Part shown: positions 19,298-28,516 of the stretch, in pieces
Layout: the number at the start of each line of letters is the position of its first letter
How positions within the stretch are numbered: position 1 is the first letter of the stretch
Notes under the pieces: model-generated
The model's input: only the letters and a program-made list of their open reading frames with translations
The model's database searches: none
Told to the model about the DNA's origin: nothing
Source: CAZIRF01 sp964541755
GTDB lineage: Bacteria > Spirochaetota > Spirochaetia > Treponematales > Breznakiellaceae
Assembly: GCA_964541755.1 (NCBI GenBank)
Contig: CAZIRF010000009.1
Coordinates: 17,608 to 81,607 of the forward strand
Reading direction: 5' to 3'
Length of the DNA stretch: 64,000 nt
Program-made: the position numbers and the translations under genes

Positions 19298-19420
19298 GGT
19301 GGTTCCGGCCAGTTCATCCGCGCGCAGGGGCGCGCTGAACGGCCCCCCCGCAGGCCCCGAAAGTGCGGGATGCGGTATGACAACAGTGGCTTTTCGTCCG
19401 GTAGACTCCCAGTTGGTGCA

Positions 19421-19449
19421 CTATATTTGAAAGGAGCGCAAGTTTCAAG
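19421..19449 (-). promoter_or_regulatory. fusA promoter
   Basis: The minus strand reads TTGAAA (19444-19449), 17 bp, TATAGT (19421-19426). The predicted start near 19414 gives a leader of about 117 nt with a GC-rich stretch, unlike the leaderless promoters elsewhere in the window. Confidence 0.55.
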
Positions 19450-19488
19450 TCCCGTCAAGGCCTCCCTCCCGGGGCCCTGTGCATTGCT

Positions 19489-20949
19489 CTAATGGAAGAT
19501 TCCCGAAAAATGTGCGCGAATATCCAGTGTCACTCCGCTTTGTGAGAGCGAGAGCGTCGAGTTGAGGCCCGCATTCCTGCCGCGGATACCGGCGCCCACT
19601 CGCCCGGAGAATTCCATGCCCGATGAGGTATCGAAATCGAGACGTGTCATTCCATCAAGGCTGATAGTTGCCGCCGCGCCCCCATTTCGTGTCGGCCCCA
19701 CCCCAAAGCGGTATCCGGCCCCCAGCGTAATGCGCCCTGCCCCGAAATTTCTGCCAGCCCAATCGGCTCGTACAGCGAGCTGTCCCGACAGTCCTCCCGC
19801 CCGGAGCGAGGCCTTCGCCTCGCTCCGGGCCGCCGCTGCAAGCCCGTCGTCGAGGACTTGTTCGTGCGAGAACAGCAGGGATTCCAGCCCGATAGTACTG
19901 GTTCCTGTCCGTTCCCAGCGACCCCGGCCAAAGAGCGTAAATACATTACCCCGTGCGGCTTCGACTTGAGCGCGTATATGAGCCTTCTGGCCCCGCCATA
20001 CGGCACTTTGACCGGCGATTTCGACGCGCCAGGCGAGTTCATGTCTTGTCCCCCCCGTGTCCAGCCACCCCTCGCTGGTGACATCGGCTCCAAGGCCGAA
20101 AATTCCCTTTGATCCGGCAAGACGTACGAGCCCTTGAAAGTACTGTTCGCTAGATATCCAGGGGCCATGTGTGCAGGCCATGCCAATGCGACCGGAGAGC
20201 AGTGAACCAAAGAGGCTCGTCGATATCCCGTCTGTGACAATAGTCCCGGAAGCTCGTGTTCCTGCCTGTCCGGCAAACCAGGGGGCAGGCTCTCCTGCCT
20301 CCTCCTGGCGTATGCATCGTATGCCTTCCACTGTGAGCGTACCGACACTGCGCTGTGCGACAATGCGTGCGCCCAGGGCAAGGCGCTCTTCGTCGAGGAA
20401 TGCTTCACTGTAAAAGGCGAGTGGCTCCGCCGATTTTCCGGGTGGGCCCAGGGCTCCCATTCCAAGGGCTATGGCGGGGAGGCGGCTGGGGGGCGCCCCG
20501 TAGTCGAGGCTGTATGTGCCTGCCCGCGGCCGATCCAGGAGGGCCAGGCTGCGGTCCATGGGCCGGTCGAGGCGCTTGAGAAGGCCGCTGGACGTGATGG
20601 GCCCGACGATGCAAAAGCCCCCGGTGGCAGACTGCGAGAGTGAAATACCGGGGAGATACTCGTGGGTCCCGGTTTGCCGTTCTCCCAATGGAAATCGCTC
20701 CCGCTCGAGAATGAGGAGCTCTGCGTGGAAGGCTTCGGGGGAGGTCCGGGCCAAAGGGAGGCTGCTTTCGAGGATGAGGCGGGAGGACAGGCTGTCCAGG
20801 TCGTCGAGACTCGTGGAGAGCCGCCAGTGGAGGGGCGCTTCCGGCGCGCTGTCTGAATTCTGCGCAATGAGCGGCGGCGATAAGGGGCCGGTCGTGGAGA
20901 GCGTCAGTATCAGCATGAAAAAACGGATGGGTCCAAGGGATCGTGCCAT
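19489..20949 (-). CDS. exported protein, probable outer-membrane beta-barrel, unknown function
   Basis: About 486 residues from the ATG at 20947-20949, chosen because it gives a compact signal peptide (MARSLGPIRFFMLILTLST, cleavage near LIAQ-N). Upstream in-frame ATGs at 20985 and 21042 exist and cannot be excluded. The C-terminal half alternates polar and hydrophobic residues in repeated Gly/aromatic strands (GLGADVTSEGWLD, ITLGAGYRFGVG, GRVGAGIRGRNAG) and ends in a strand followed by HFSGIFH, as expected for a barrel. I do not recognise a family. The region upstream is shared with the divergent ilvE promoter. Confidence 0.65.
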   Translation of the reverse strand: MARSLGPIRFFMLILTLSTTGPLSPPLIAQNSDSAPEAPLHWRLSTSLDDLDSLSSRLILESSLPLARTSPEAFHAELLILERERFPLGERQTGTHEYLPGISLSQSATGGFCIVGPITSSGLLKRLDRPMDRSLALLDRPRAGTYSLDYGAPPSRLPAIALGMGALGPPGKSAEPLAFYSEAFLDEERLALGARIVAQRSVGTLTVEGIRCIRQEEAGEPAPWFAGQAGTRASGTIVTDGISTSLFGSLLSGRIGMACTHGPWISSEQYFQGLVRLAGSKGIFGLGADVTSEGWLDTGGTRHELAWRVEIAGQSAVWRGQKAHIRAQVEAARGNVFTLFGRGRWERTGTSTIGLESLLFSHEQVLDDGLAAAARSEAKASLRAGGLSGQLAVRADWAGRNFGAGRITLGAGYRFGVGPTRNGGAAATISLDGMTRLDFDTSSGMEFSGRVGAGIRGRNAGLNSTLSLSQSGVTLDIRAHFSGIFH

Positions 20950-21048
20950 ATAGAAGGTACGGGGTTTGGGGCCGTTTTTTGTCATATTCCGCAGAATTTC
21001 GATTCTTTTTTGAACGGGCTTCTTCTGCCTTCTTTCATGCAAGCGCTA

Positions 21049-21077
21049 TTGAAGCTTTGGGGTCGCAGTGCTATTCT
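21049..21077 (+). promoter_or_regulatory. ilvE promoter
   Basis: TTGAAG (21049-21054), 17-bp spacer, TATTCT (21072-21077). The predicted start near 21085 gives a leader of about 95 nt. It overlaps the possible 5' end of the divergent barrel-protein gene. Confidence 0.5.
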
Positions 21078-21178
21078 TTGTTCCGGACGGGGAACCCGCA
21101 TGACGGGTCGCCGATCCCGATTCTTCCTCAACTCTTGCGCTAAACAGGTTGTTGCGGGAACTCTCCCAGGAGGCACTT

Positions 21179-22264
21179 ATGGCATTCTCTCTGAACACGT
21201 ATCCGGTCGTGTACCGGTCCAAGTATGCATCGTCCCGATGGACCGCCGAGTGGATCGTAAAAGAGCACAAGAGCCCTGCCGAAGAAGCGGCCCTGCCGGA
21301 GGCCGAACGGGAGGCCCTGCGCAACCGCCGTAACTGTTTCGACGACATGCCCCTGGTCAATTACACGACCCAATACGGCCTTGGCTGTTTTGAGGGCATC
21401 AAGGCGATGCCCCAGAAGGACGGCGGGCTTGCAATTTTCCGCCCCGATCAAAATGCAGCGCGTTTCCGCCGTTCGATGGAAGGCCTTCTCATGCCCGGTT
21501 TTCCGGAGGACGAGTTCGTCGCTACCGTTGTGAAGCTCGTCGCGGACAATGCCGCCATGGGTTTCCGCGTCAAGTACGACGCCGCCTGGGAGAAGGATTC
21601 CTTCATGAATGCCGACTCCCTCTACCTGCGCCCCTTTTCCTATTCCGAGGGTGCCATCGGGGTGTCTCCTTCCAAGAGCCCCTGGGTCGTCATGGTGGCC
21701 TCTCCGGTGAGTTCCTACTTCTCCGGCGGGCGTTCGGCGGCGGTGACCACCGAGCGCATCCGCGCGACGCCCAAGGGAACCGGCTGGATCAAGGCCGCCT
21801 CCAACTACGTCATTTCGACCCTGGCCAAACACGAGGCTATCGAGGCGGGCTTCATGGAGTGCATCTTCCTCGATGCCCGCGAGCAGCGTTATCTGGAAGA
21901 AGGCTCCTCCTGCAATATCTTCGTGCACCTCAAGTCCGGCGAGCTCGTCACCCCGGAGCTGGGTGATACCATTTTGCCGGGCATTACCCGCGCGAGCATC
22001 ATCGAGCTCGCCCGCGATATGGGTGTGAGGGTGAGTGAGCGCAAAATATCGATAGAAGAGGCCATGGACGACGGGGCGGAGTGCTTTGTCGCCGGAACGG
22101 CTGCCGGGGTTACCCCCCTCGAGTCGATTACCCACCAGGGGAAGACGGCTGTCTTCAATGGCGGAAAGGTTGGCGAGCTCTCCGCATCCCTGCGCGACAC
22201 CCTCAAGGGTATCCAGTACGGGACGGTGGCTGATACCAAGGGCTGGATGCTTCGCGTCCTGTAA
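21179..22264 (+). CDS. ilvE: branched-chain amino-acid aminotransferase
   Basis: A 361-residue class IV PLP enzyme of the longer (type II) BCAT form: TQYGLGCFEGIKA near the N-terminus, PLP-lysine in GTGWIKAASNY, and the cofactor-phosphate loop in the VAGTAAGVTPLESI region. It interconverts Leu, Ile and Val with their 2-oxoacids using glutamate/2-oxoglutarate, in the cytoplasm. The ATG at 21179 is chosen because AGGAGG lies 6-10 bp upstream; an in-frame ATG 30 bp earlier lacks one. It is monocistronic and followed by a strong terminator. Confidence 0.95.
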   Translation: MAFSLNTYPVVYRSKYASSRWTAEWIVKEHKSPAEEAALPEAEREALRNRRNCFDDMPLVNYTTQYGLGCFEGIKAMPQKDGGLAIFRPDQNAARFRRSMEGLLMPGFPEDEFVATVVKLVADNAAMGFRVKYDAAWEKDSFMNADSLYLRPFSYSEGAIGVSPSKSPWVVMVASPVSSYFSGGRSAAVTTERIRATPKGTGWIKAASNYVISTLAKHEAIEAGFMECIFLDAREQRYLEEGSSCNIFVHLKSGELVTPELGDTILPGITRASIIELARDMGVRVSERKISIEEAMDDGAECFVAGTAAGVTPLESITHQGKTAVFNGGKVGELSASLRDTLKGIQYGTVADTKGWMLRVL

Positions 22265-22279
22265 GGTCTGTTCCTTTTT

Positions 22280-22310
22280 ACCGGCTCCGGTATGGGGCCG
22301 GTGTTTTTTT
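22280..22310 (+). terminator. Rho-independent terminator of ilvE
   Basis: A 9-bp stem (ACCGGCTCC / GGGGCCGGT, one G-U pair) with a 5-nt loop, followed by G and seven T, 16 bp after the ilvE stop. Confidence 0.9.
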
Positions 22311-22338
22311 GCCCTGTCCGGTATAATCGGTGTATACT
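22309..22338 (+). promoter_or_regulatory. promoter of the AraC-type regulator, leaderless geometry
   Basis: TTGCCC (22309-22314), 18 bp, TATACT (22333-22338), then 6 nt and the ATG at 22345. A second -10-like TATAAT lies at 22322-22327. The -35 overlaps the T-run of the ilvE terminator. Confidence 0.5.
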
Positions 22339-22344
22339 CGCGGT

Positions 22345-23340
22345 ATGGCCACCGAATCGCTGCGCAGGGAAGCGCGCCAACGGGAAATCAATTTTTTCGG
22401 TACCGAGTTCCTCTTTGTGCGCAGCTATCACAGCGCAAATACCCGCCATCCCTTTGTCGTGGATCTTCACCTCCACGAGTGGCATGAATTTGTCTGGGCC
22501 ATCCCGCTTCCGGCGCCGGCGGGGACGCCCCCCAGCGAGTGTACGATAGAGGGCCAGGTTTATCCGTTTCCAACGCCCAGTCTCTTCTATACGCCCCCTT
22601 TTCGGGCGCATCATTTTTCGGTAACCGGGCCCCTGCGCAACTGGATTGTGGGTATCGACCCCGTGCAGGCGAGCCGCATGTTTGCGCACTCGCCCCTGGG
22701 CTATGAGCTCGAGCGACTCTTCGATTCCTGGAAGGCGATGCCGGCCCGGGTGAGCCCGGATGCCCCGGGGGCCGATGCCCTTACCCGCTGTCTTTCCGCC
22801 CTCGCAGATGCTGCCCTCACCCCCGGGGGCCGGGCGGGGGCAGCCCCGTCAGTCCTCGAAGCCCTCCACTTCCTCGTTTCGTTTGACCGGCTTATCCGGC
22901 CGTGGTTTTGCGAAGAAACGCCGGAGGCTGCCGGATTTGCCGGGACAAGGTTATCGACAGTAGGGGCGGGCAGCGAGCGCATGGTGCGCGATGCCATGGC
23001 CTGGCTCGAGCTGCACTTTATGGATCAGGTGTCGGTTGACGATTGCGCGCGGGCTATCGGGGTGTCGCGTTCGAGCCTTTCACACAGTTTTCGCACCGTT
23101 ACCGGGCAGAGTATTCCGCGCGCCCTCAACGATATTCGTCTGCGCCACGCCCGGGCCCTCCTCGTGACGACCGACCTCGAGATTATCGACGTGGCCATGG
23201 AGTGCGGTTTCAACGATCAGGCGTGGTTTTCACGGCAGTTCAAGTCGCTCACCGGGCTCTCGCCCTCGCACTGGCGGGTGCGCGCGCGGGAGGACCAGGC
23301 CCGGGAAGTCCGGGCCCGGGACGATGTCAGTCGCATTTAG
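22345..23340 (+). CDS. AraC-family transcriptional regulator
   Basis: A 331-residue protein. The N-terminal region holds a cupin-like sensory domain (HLHEWHEFVW, YTPPFRAHHF). The C-terminal 100 residues form the double HTH of AraC/XylS proteins (CARAIGVSRSSLSHSFR; ECGFNDQAWFSRQFKSLTGLSPSHWR). Spirochaete and Firmicute members of this layout often control carbohydrate genes. The ATG at 22345 is preferred because -10 TATACT ends 6 nt before it and no SD sequence fits the upstream ATG. The target may be the deacetylase gene downstream; this is inference from position only. Confidence 0.88.
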   Translation: MATESLRREARQREINFFGTEFLFVRSYHSANTRHPFVVDLHLHEWHEFVWAIPLPAPAGTPPSECTIEGQVYPFPTPSLFYTPPFRAHHFSVTGPLRNWIVGIDPVQASRMFAHSPLGYELERLFDSWKAMPARVSPDAPGADALTRCLSALADAALTPGGRAGAAPSVLEALHFLVSFDRLIRPWFCEETPEAAGFAGTRLSTVGAGSERMVRDAMAWLELHFMDQVSVDDCARAIGVSRSSLSHSFRTVTGQSIPRALNDIRLRHARALLVTTDLEIIDVAMECGFNDQAWFSRQFKSLTGLSPSHWRVRAREDQAREVRARDDVSRI

Positions 23341-23349
23341 CAGAATGCG

Positions 23350-23480
23350 CCTGCAAGGCAGGAGTCGTCTGCAAGGCAGGAGTCGTCTGCAAGACAGGAG
23401 TCGTCTGCAAGGCAGGAGTCGTCTGCAAGACAGGAGTCGCCTGCAAGGCAGGAGTCGTCTGCAGGGCAGGAGCGCCTGCC
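23350..23480 (+). repeat. 18-bp minisatellite (about seven copies)
   Basis: Tandem units of CTGCAAGGCAGGAGTCGT, with G/A alternation at one position (GGCAGG or GACAGG), sit between the AraC gene stop and the deacetylase start. The unit is a multiple of three, so several frames stay open through it; this gives a spurious open frame, and I see no start with a ribosome-binding site that would make it coding. Confidence 0.85.
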
Positions 23481-23546
23481 CGATTATCCGCTTTTGCTGC
23501 ACGGTTCTCACCGGCCAGGCTCCGGCACGCCGGTATACTGGAGCCC

Positions 23547-24698
23547 ATGAACAGCTTTTCCCCCCGTTTCCGCCCCTCTTGCGGGCTCCATGTCGCCGGG
23601 GCGGCGCTCGCCGCCGCCATCACCTTGTTTGTCGCCAGCTGTGCCGGCGCCCCCGTGGCCCCGGACAGCACAGAGGAGAGTACCGAAATGACCCCGATAC
23701 CCGCCGTAGAGAAGAGCCCGGTATCCGGCCTCCCCGTACCGGCAGCCCTGCTCGCCAATCCGCTGCTTCCCGCCGGGGAAGACCTCGCCGTCCTCGATTG
23801 GGCCGGCTTCGAGGCCTCCGCCACCTACAGCTACGACGATGGCCAACCCAGCCACATTGCACACTGGGAAGCCTTGAAAGAGACCGGGGTCCCCATGACC
23901 TGGTACCTCATGACCAATTCGAACTGGCCGGCGGGCTACGACGCCACCTGGAAGGACGCCCTCGCCAATGGCCACGAGTTGGGAAATCACACCCATACGC
24001 ACAACAATCTGGTCAAATATGCAGATAGCGCGGCAATTGTTGCCGACCTTGATAGCTGCGAAACCTACCTGCGCGATCGACTGGGACAGGAGGGCACCCC
24101 GTCCTTTGCCTATCCCTTTGGCGAGACCGGCTGGAAGGAGCACTTCGACAAAAATGCCGATGGCAGTGCCCGCGACGCCTCCCGCTTCCTCTTTGCGCGC
24201 ACCGTCCAGAACGGGCGCATAGGCCCCCGTGCGACAATCGACCCCCTGTTCCTGCCCATTTTCGGGGTTACCGGCTCCCATCGCGAAGCGGACTTCATCC
24301 GCGAGCTCGATGCGGCCCTCGCGGCGAAGTCCTGGACCATTTTCATGTACCACTCCATCCTTCCCGGCGACAACTGGTATGCCGGCGTCCCCCTCGAAGA
24401 TGTGCTCGGGAGCCTCGATCATGCCCGCCGCGGCCAGAAGATGTGGCTCGACACGGTCCTGTCCATCGCTTCGTACTGGTATGCTGCCCGCCTTTTCCGT
24501 TCCTTGGAACCCGTGGACAATGCCGATGGTCAGTCATGGACCTGGCCCCTGCCCGCCGCCTTCCCCGGAGGCCGCTACCTGCGCGTCAGCATCCCGCAGG
24601 GGAGCCTCTGGCAGGGCGGGCGCGAGCTTGCCAAACATGAGGCCGGCTTCTACGAGATCGCCCTCGATGAGGGTACGCTCCTCTGGAAAAAGAACTGA
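23547..24698 (+). CDS. NodB-type polysaccharide deacetylase lipoprotein
   Basis: A 383-residue protein with signal peptide and lipobox-like FVASC, then a Thr/Pro-rich linker and a carbohydrate esterase 4 fold. Motif 1 is YSYDDG (catalytic base and metal Asp), motif 2 is HTHTH (metal His pair), and FAYPFGE and MYHSI match later motifs. CE4 enzymes remove N- or O-acetyl groups from chitin, peptidoglycan or xylan. A C-terminal beta-rich segment (WTWPLPAAFPGGRYLRV) may bind carbohydrate. TATACT ends 7 nt before the ATG at 23547, but GGAG in the same gap could be a ribosome-binding site. Confidence 0.85.
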   Translation: MNSFSPRFRPSCGLHVAGAALAAAITLFVASCAGAPVAPDSTEESTEMTPIPAVEKSPVSGLPVPAALLANPLLPAGEDLAVLDWAGFEASATYSYDDGQPSHIAHWEALKETGVPMTWYLMTNSNWPAGYDATWKDALANGHELGNHTHTHNNLVKYADSAAIVADLDSCETYLRDRLGQEGTPSFAYPFGETGWKEHFDKNADGSARDASRFLFARTVQNGRIGPRATIDPLFLPIFGVTGSHREADFIRELDAALAAKSWTIFMYHSILPGDNWYAGVPLEDVLGSLDHARRGQKMWLDTVLSIASYWYAARLFRSLEPVDNADGQSWTWPLPAAFPGGRYLRVSIPQGSLWQGGRELAKHEAGFYEIALDEGTLLWKKN

Positions 24699-24766
24699 TC
24701 GGCGAGCCCGTTTCAAGAATCACCTGTTTTTGATACGGGCTCCGCATTCTTTCGAATCGCTTTGAA

Positions 24767-24794
24767 TTGACAGGCTGCATGGGATGGATACACT
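24767..24794 (+). promoter_or_regulatory. promoter of the HisKA_2 kinase, leaderless geometry
   Basis: TTGACA (24767-24772), 16 bp, TACACT (24789-24794), then 6 nt to the ATG at 24801. No SD sequence is present in the gap. Confidence 0.55.
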
Positions 24795-24800
24795 CTGGGT

Positions 24801-26540
24801 ATGGCCTTCTTACGGAACATATCCATTCGCAGCGCCCTTGTCCTCGTCATGGCCCTGTCCATTCTGCCGGCGCTCGGAATCATCCTGTATTCCGGCCTGG
24901 AACTGGGTCGGGCCCTCGAGGATCGCGAACACGCAGAGGTCCTGCGTCAAACCCGGGCATTTGCGGAAATCCAGGGGAACATCACCGTTGCCACGCGGGG
25001 CCTCCTCTCGTCCATCGGTCGGCTCAACGAGTTCATGACCCAGGATGTGACGGGCATGAAGCGCATTCTGCACGAGATCCACATACAGAACCCCCAGTAC
25101 GTCAACTTCAGCTTTGTCGACCGCGATCGTATTGTCACTGCCTCATCCCTTCTGGACGAGGGGGAGCCCCTGCGCGACCGTTTTCACATAGAAGAGGCCT
25201 TTTTCCACCGCAGTTTTCGTATTGGCAAGTACACGGTTGCCAAAGTCGACAATATACCCTCGCTTCCCTTCGCCATGCCGGTCTTTGACGGCGAAGGTTC
25301 TGTCGTTGGCGTGCTTTCCGCCATCTTTCGTCTGGACTACTACACCAAGCTCTACCGCCAGTTTTCCCTGCCGGCAGACAGCTACCTCTCTCTCGTGGAT
25401 CGTGAGGGCACCCGCATTTTTATCTACCCGTCTTTTCCGGATCTACCCGCGGGAGAGCAGATTCGCGACGACCTCTTTGTGCGCATGGGAGGAGAGCGTT
25501 CCGAAGGCCTTTTTTCAGAGACCTTCGGGGACGGTATCGCGCGCCACGTCGCCTGGAATGCCCTGTACAGCGTGGGCGAGGCCGATCCGTATATCTACCT
25601 TGTGTATGCATCCCCCCTGGCCGCCGGCCGCAAGCTCGTACGGTCTGTCCTCGTACGCAATACAGTCCTCATGCTGATAGCTGCCGCCGCGAGCCTCCTG
25701 CTCGCTTTCATGCTCTCCGGCATCGCATTCGGCGCCCGCTTGAAGCGTATTGTCGTGGCCGCCGACCGCATCCGCGCAGGCGACCTCTCTGCCCGTGTTC
25801 CCGGCGATGACCGCTCCCCGGACTTGGGGCGCATTTCCCGCTCCCTCAATCTCATGGCAGAGACCGTCGAATCGCGCCACCTCGACCTCGAGGACAATGC
25901 GGAACGCATGGGGGTTCTCGCCGCCCAGAAGGAGATGCTCCTGCGGGAGCTCAATCACCGCGTAAAGAACAATTTGCAGCTCATACTCAGCCTCGTGAGC
26001 ATTACCCCGGAGACCTCCCCCGCAGAGCGCCCCCTGCGCGAATCCCTCGAAAACCGGATATCGGCCATAGCCCTCCTTCACGAGATGCTCCACGAGAGTG
26101 ATTCACCGGGATCGGTCGATCTCCTCGAGTACCTTCGGCGCATCAGTTCTCTCGTTTTGGGCGACGCCATACAGAGTGGCGAGGTCGACTGTGATGTCGA
26201 GGGCCCGCCGCTTGAGGTCTCGCTCGACATAGCGGTGCCCTTCGGCCTCATCGTCAACGAGATACTCACCAACTCCCTCAAGTACGGCAAACCGGTTGAT
26301 GGGTCTCTCGCCCGCATCAGCGTTACACTTGGCCGTGAAGAGCCCGCGCGTCTGGTTGTCGCCATTCACGACAACGGTCCCGGGGTGGGGGATGCCTCCC
26401 TGCGCCCCGACGGCTCCGCCGGCGGTATCGGCCTGAGCCTTGTCGACATACTCATGCAGCAATTGCGGGGTTCCTGGACCCTGGAGCCGAATGGCGGGGC
26501 CTGCTTCCGCCTGGAAGTCCCTTTGCCCGAAGGGGATTGA
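24801..26540 (+). CDS. Cache/HAMP sensor histidine kinase of the HisKA_2 class
   Basis: A 579-residue protein. A TM helix (about 12-32) is followed by a periplasmic Cache-like domain (VNFSFVDRDRIVTAS, GKYTVAKVDNIPSLPFAMPVFD), a second TM (VLMLIAAAASLLLAFMLSG) and a HAMP segment. The HisKA_2 phospho-acceptor His is in LLRELNHRVKNNLQLIL, and HATPase motifs are NEILTNSLKYG and DNGPGVG. HisKA_2 kinases usually signal to response regulators encoded elsewhere; none is adjacent. The Cache domain suggests sensing of a small extracellular ligand. It is an orphan kinase between the deacetylase and the transporter genes. Confidence 0.9.
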   Translation: MAFLRNISIRSALVLVMALSILPALGIILYSGLELGRALEDREHAEVLRQTRAFAEIQGNITVATRGLLSSIGRLNEFMTQDVTGMKRILHEIHIQNPQYVNFSFVDRDRIVTASSLLDEGEPLRDRFHIEEAFFHRSFRIGKYTVAKVDNIPSLPFAMPVFDGEGSVVGVLSAIFRLDYYTKLYRQFSLPADSYLSLVDREGTRIFIYPSFPDLPAGEQIRDDLFVRMGGERSEGLFSETFGDGIARHVAWNALYSVGEADPYIYLVYASPLAAGRKLVRSVLVRNTVLMLIAAAASLLLAFMLSGIAFGARLKRIVVAADRIRAGDLSARVPGDDRSPDLGRISRSLNLMAETVESRHLDLEDNAERMGVLAAQKEMLLRELNHRVKNNLQLILSLVSITPETSPAERPLRESLENRISAIALLHEMLHESDSPGSVDLLEYLRRISSLVLGDAIQSGEVDCDVEGPPLEVSLDIAVPFGLIVNEILTNSLKYGKPVDGSLARISVTLGREEPARLVVAIHDNGPGVGDASLRPDGSAGGIGLSLVDILMQQLRGSWTLEPNGGACFRLEVPLPEGD

Positions 26541-26568
26541 ACGTAGCGGGCTGATTCGGTGCGGGCCC

Positions 26569-26598
26569 TCGACACAGAGCGTGCCTGGCTTCTATACT
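26569..26598 (+). promoter_or_regulatory. promoter of the AEC transporter, leaderless geometry
   Basis: TCGACA (26569-26574), 18 bp, TATACT (26593-26598), then 6 nt to the ATG at 26605. Confidence 0.5.
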
Positions 26599-26604
26599 CG
26601 CCCC

Positions 26605-27525
26605 ATGGACGTTACCAGCCAGGTGCTTATCCTCTTTTTGCTCATCGTCGTCGGCTACGCGGCCCGCAAACTCAAGGCCATGGACGACGCGGCTGTGGGG
26701 CATTTTTCAGCCTTTATTCTCAATATCAGCCTGCCGGCCCTTATCTTGAACTCCCTGCAAAAGGACTTCTCCCCGGAGCTCCTCGCCTCTTCGGGCAAGA
26801 TGCTGCTCCTGTCCTTTGTCATCTACGGGGCCGCCTTCGCCCTTGCCGCCCTCTGGACCCTCGTTTTGCGCCCGCCGGAAAAGGAGAAGGCCGTTCATCA
26901 GTATTCCCTCATCTTCTCGAACGTGGGATTCATGGGCTTTCCGGTTATCGAAGCGGCCATGGGGCGTGACGCCCTCTTCCAGCTCTCCATCTTCAACATA
27001 CCCTTCAACCTGTTGGCTTTTTCGGTGGGGGCCTGGCTCCTCGCGCGCAACAGCTCGCGGCCCCTGCGCTTGAGCTGGCGCACCTTCGTAAACCCCAGCG
27101 TCATCGCTACCCTTGTGGGCTTCCTCGCATTCCTCTTTTCGATTCGCTACCCGGCCTTCATCGCGAAGACCCTCAAGATGACTGGCGATATCACCTCGCC
27201 TTTGTCGATGGTCGTTATCGGGGCCGTCCTCGCCCGCAGCCCCCTCTCGCAGGTATTCGGGCGCTGGCGGGTCTACGTTTCGGTGGTGGCGCGCCTCTTT
27301 CTCGTGCCTGCCCTCATCTGGCTGGGCTTGAGAGCCCTGGGCTTCCGGGGCCTGGAACTCGCGCTCCCCGTCCTTGTCTTCGCCATGCCCACCGCCGCCA
27401 ATACCACCATACTCGCCACGGTCTACGAGGCCGATGCGGGGACCGCCGGTGCCCTCGTCTTCTTGAGCACCCTCGCCAGCGTCGTTTCGATTCCCCTCAT
27501 CGCCAGCTACCTCATGGCCTCCTGA
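26605..27525 (+). CDS. AEC-family (auxin efflux carrier-like) transporter
   Basis: A 306-residue integral membrane protein with about ten hydrophobic helices (starting VLILFLLIVVGYAARKL) and the AEC-typical opening with SLPALILNSL, plus NVGFMGFPV and MPTAANTTILA motifs. Family members export or import organic acids such as malate. The start at 26605 gives the canonical N-terminal helix and coincides with the leaderless promoter. It converges on the sigma-54 activator remnant, overlapping it by 14 bp. The substrate is not known. Confidence 0.9.
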   Translation: MDVTSQVLILFLLIVVGYAARKLKAMDDAAVGHFSAFILNISLPALILNSLQKDFSPELLASSGKMLLLSFVIYGAAFALAALWTLVLRPPEKEKAVHQYSLIFSNVGFMGFPVIEAAMGRDALFQLSIFNIPFNLLAFSVGAWLLARNSSRPLRLSWRTFVNPSVIATLVGFLAFLFSIRYPAFIAKTLKMTGDITSPLSMVVIGAVLARSPLSQVFGRWRVYVSVVARLFLVPALIWLGLRALGFRGLELALPVLVFAMPTAANTTILATVYEADAGTAGALVFLSTLASVVSIPLIASYLMAS

Positions 27526-27850
27526 ACAGGCGGTAATCGAGGGAGAAGGCCTTTACCCGCAGGGCCATGACCCATTCGCTCACGCCCAGGGCGCGGGCGG
27601 CCTTGGCCATGTGGCCGCGGGCATCCTTGAGGGCCTCGACAATGAGCTCCCGCTCGACGCGGGCCAGCTGCTCGTCGAGCTGTCCCGCGAGGCGGGTCCC
27701 GGAGCTCTCGGCGCTCTGGAGGCTGGGCGGGAGCTGCCATGCGTGGATGACCTCGTCGTTCGACAGGATGACGGCCCGCTCCACGACGTTTTCGAGCTCC
27801 CGCACATTGCCCGGCCAGTGGTACGAACAGAGGAGGTCGATGGCCTCACA
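27512..27850 (-). pseudogene. C-terminal remnant of an NtrC/NifA-type sigma-54 activator
   Basis: About 110 codons encode the end of an AAA+ domain (SYHWPGNVRELENVVERAV) and a Fis-type HTH (GHMAKAARALGVSEWVMALR). The receiver or GAF part, Walker A and GAFTGA region are missing and not found elsewhere in the window. The reading frame continues upstream into an unrelated omptin-like sequence at about 27,840-27,850, where GC content drops sharply. This is the fixed edge of a chromosomal gene interrupted by the accessory island. Confidence 0.85.
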
Positions 27851-28516
27851 AAATAAGTAGGGCGAGTAATTTAGGCCCAACAGCCACTCGATCCTGCCGG
27901 TCCTGACGCTCGCCGCGAAGCGGGCATATGGCACGAACCATTTCTGTTCATAGGTGAAGATCAAGTTATAGTAGTAGTAATCTTCGATAGAATCCTCGTA
28001 CCCAGCTACGGTCTGGATCCCATCCCATCCCTGCCAATTCACATACTGGTAAAAGAAGCCCGCGCCGGGTTTTATTTCTAACGGGCCGAGGCAAATCTTG
28101 TAAAGCAGTTCAAATCTCGCCTCGAAGCCAGAAATGAGGAAGGCTCGGCTTTCGGAATGTATTCTGGAGCTGATCCCGATATCCCAGTCGTCGTCGGTCT
28201 GTGTGCCTTCGTCCAGCGGGAAATCCGCCTTTAGCCGTAACGAGGTCTCGAGGGGGCCCGGCCATGCGGCCTTAGCTTCCAGCCACATACCGATCGACTG
28301 TGGAAGTGGCCAGACCAGGAGGCTCATCACATCGGAATTGCTATCAGAGCGGTACACGATCTCGTGGTGTTCGCCGTGTGAAAAGGATGTCCCTATTTCT
28401 GTATCCAGGTGAAAAGTGCCGTTATCCGCGGCAAGTACGGGCTGAACGGAGGAGAACGAGAGTGCCGCTAAAAAAAAGACGGCGCGGGCCATTGCGATGA
28501 AGCAGTACTGTATATG
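27845..28516 (-). pseudogene. truncated omptin-like outer-membrane protease, fused in frame to the regulator remnant
   Basis: From the ATG at 28516 (28546 also possible) come a signal peptide (FFLAALSFSSVQPVLA) and about 220 residues that follow the omptin pattern: LLVWPLPQSIGMWLEAKA, the first catalytic Asp region TQTDDDWD, tyrosine-rich strands and WFVPYARFAASV. In OmpT a second catalytic pair (Asp-x-His in NDEHY) follows the strand that here reads LNYSPYLFCEA, but the sequence switches at that point to the sigma-54 activator remnant. Half the active site and the last strands are lost, so a working protease is unlikely. The omptin call is by pattern and moderately secure. Confidence 0.65.

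Noticed and set aside
23350..23480. Possible CRISPR array
   Set aside because: Units are 18 bp with no unique spacers between them and no cas genes nearby; it is a simple minisatellite.
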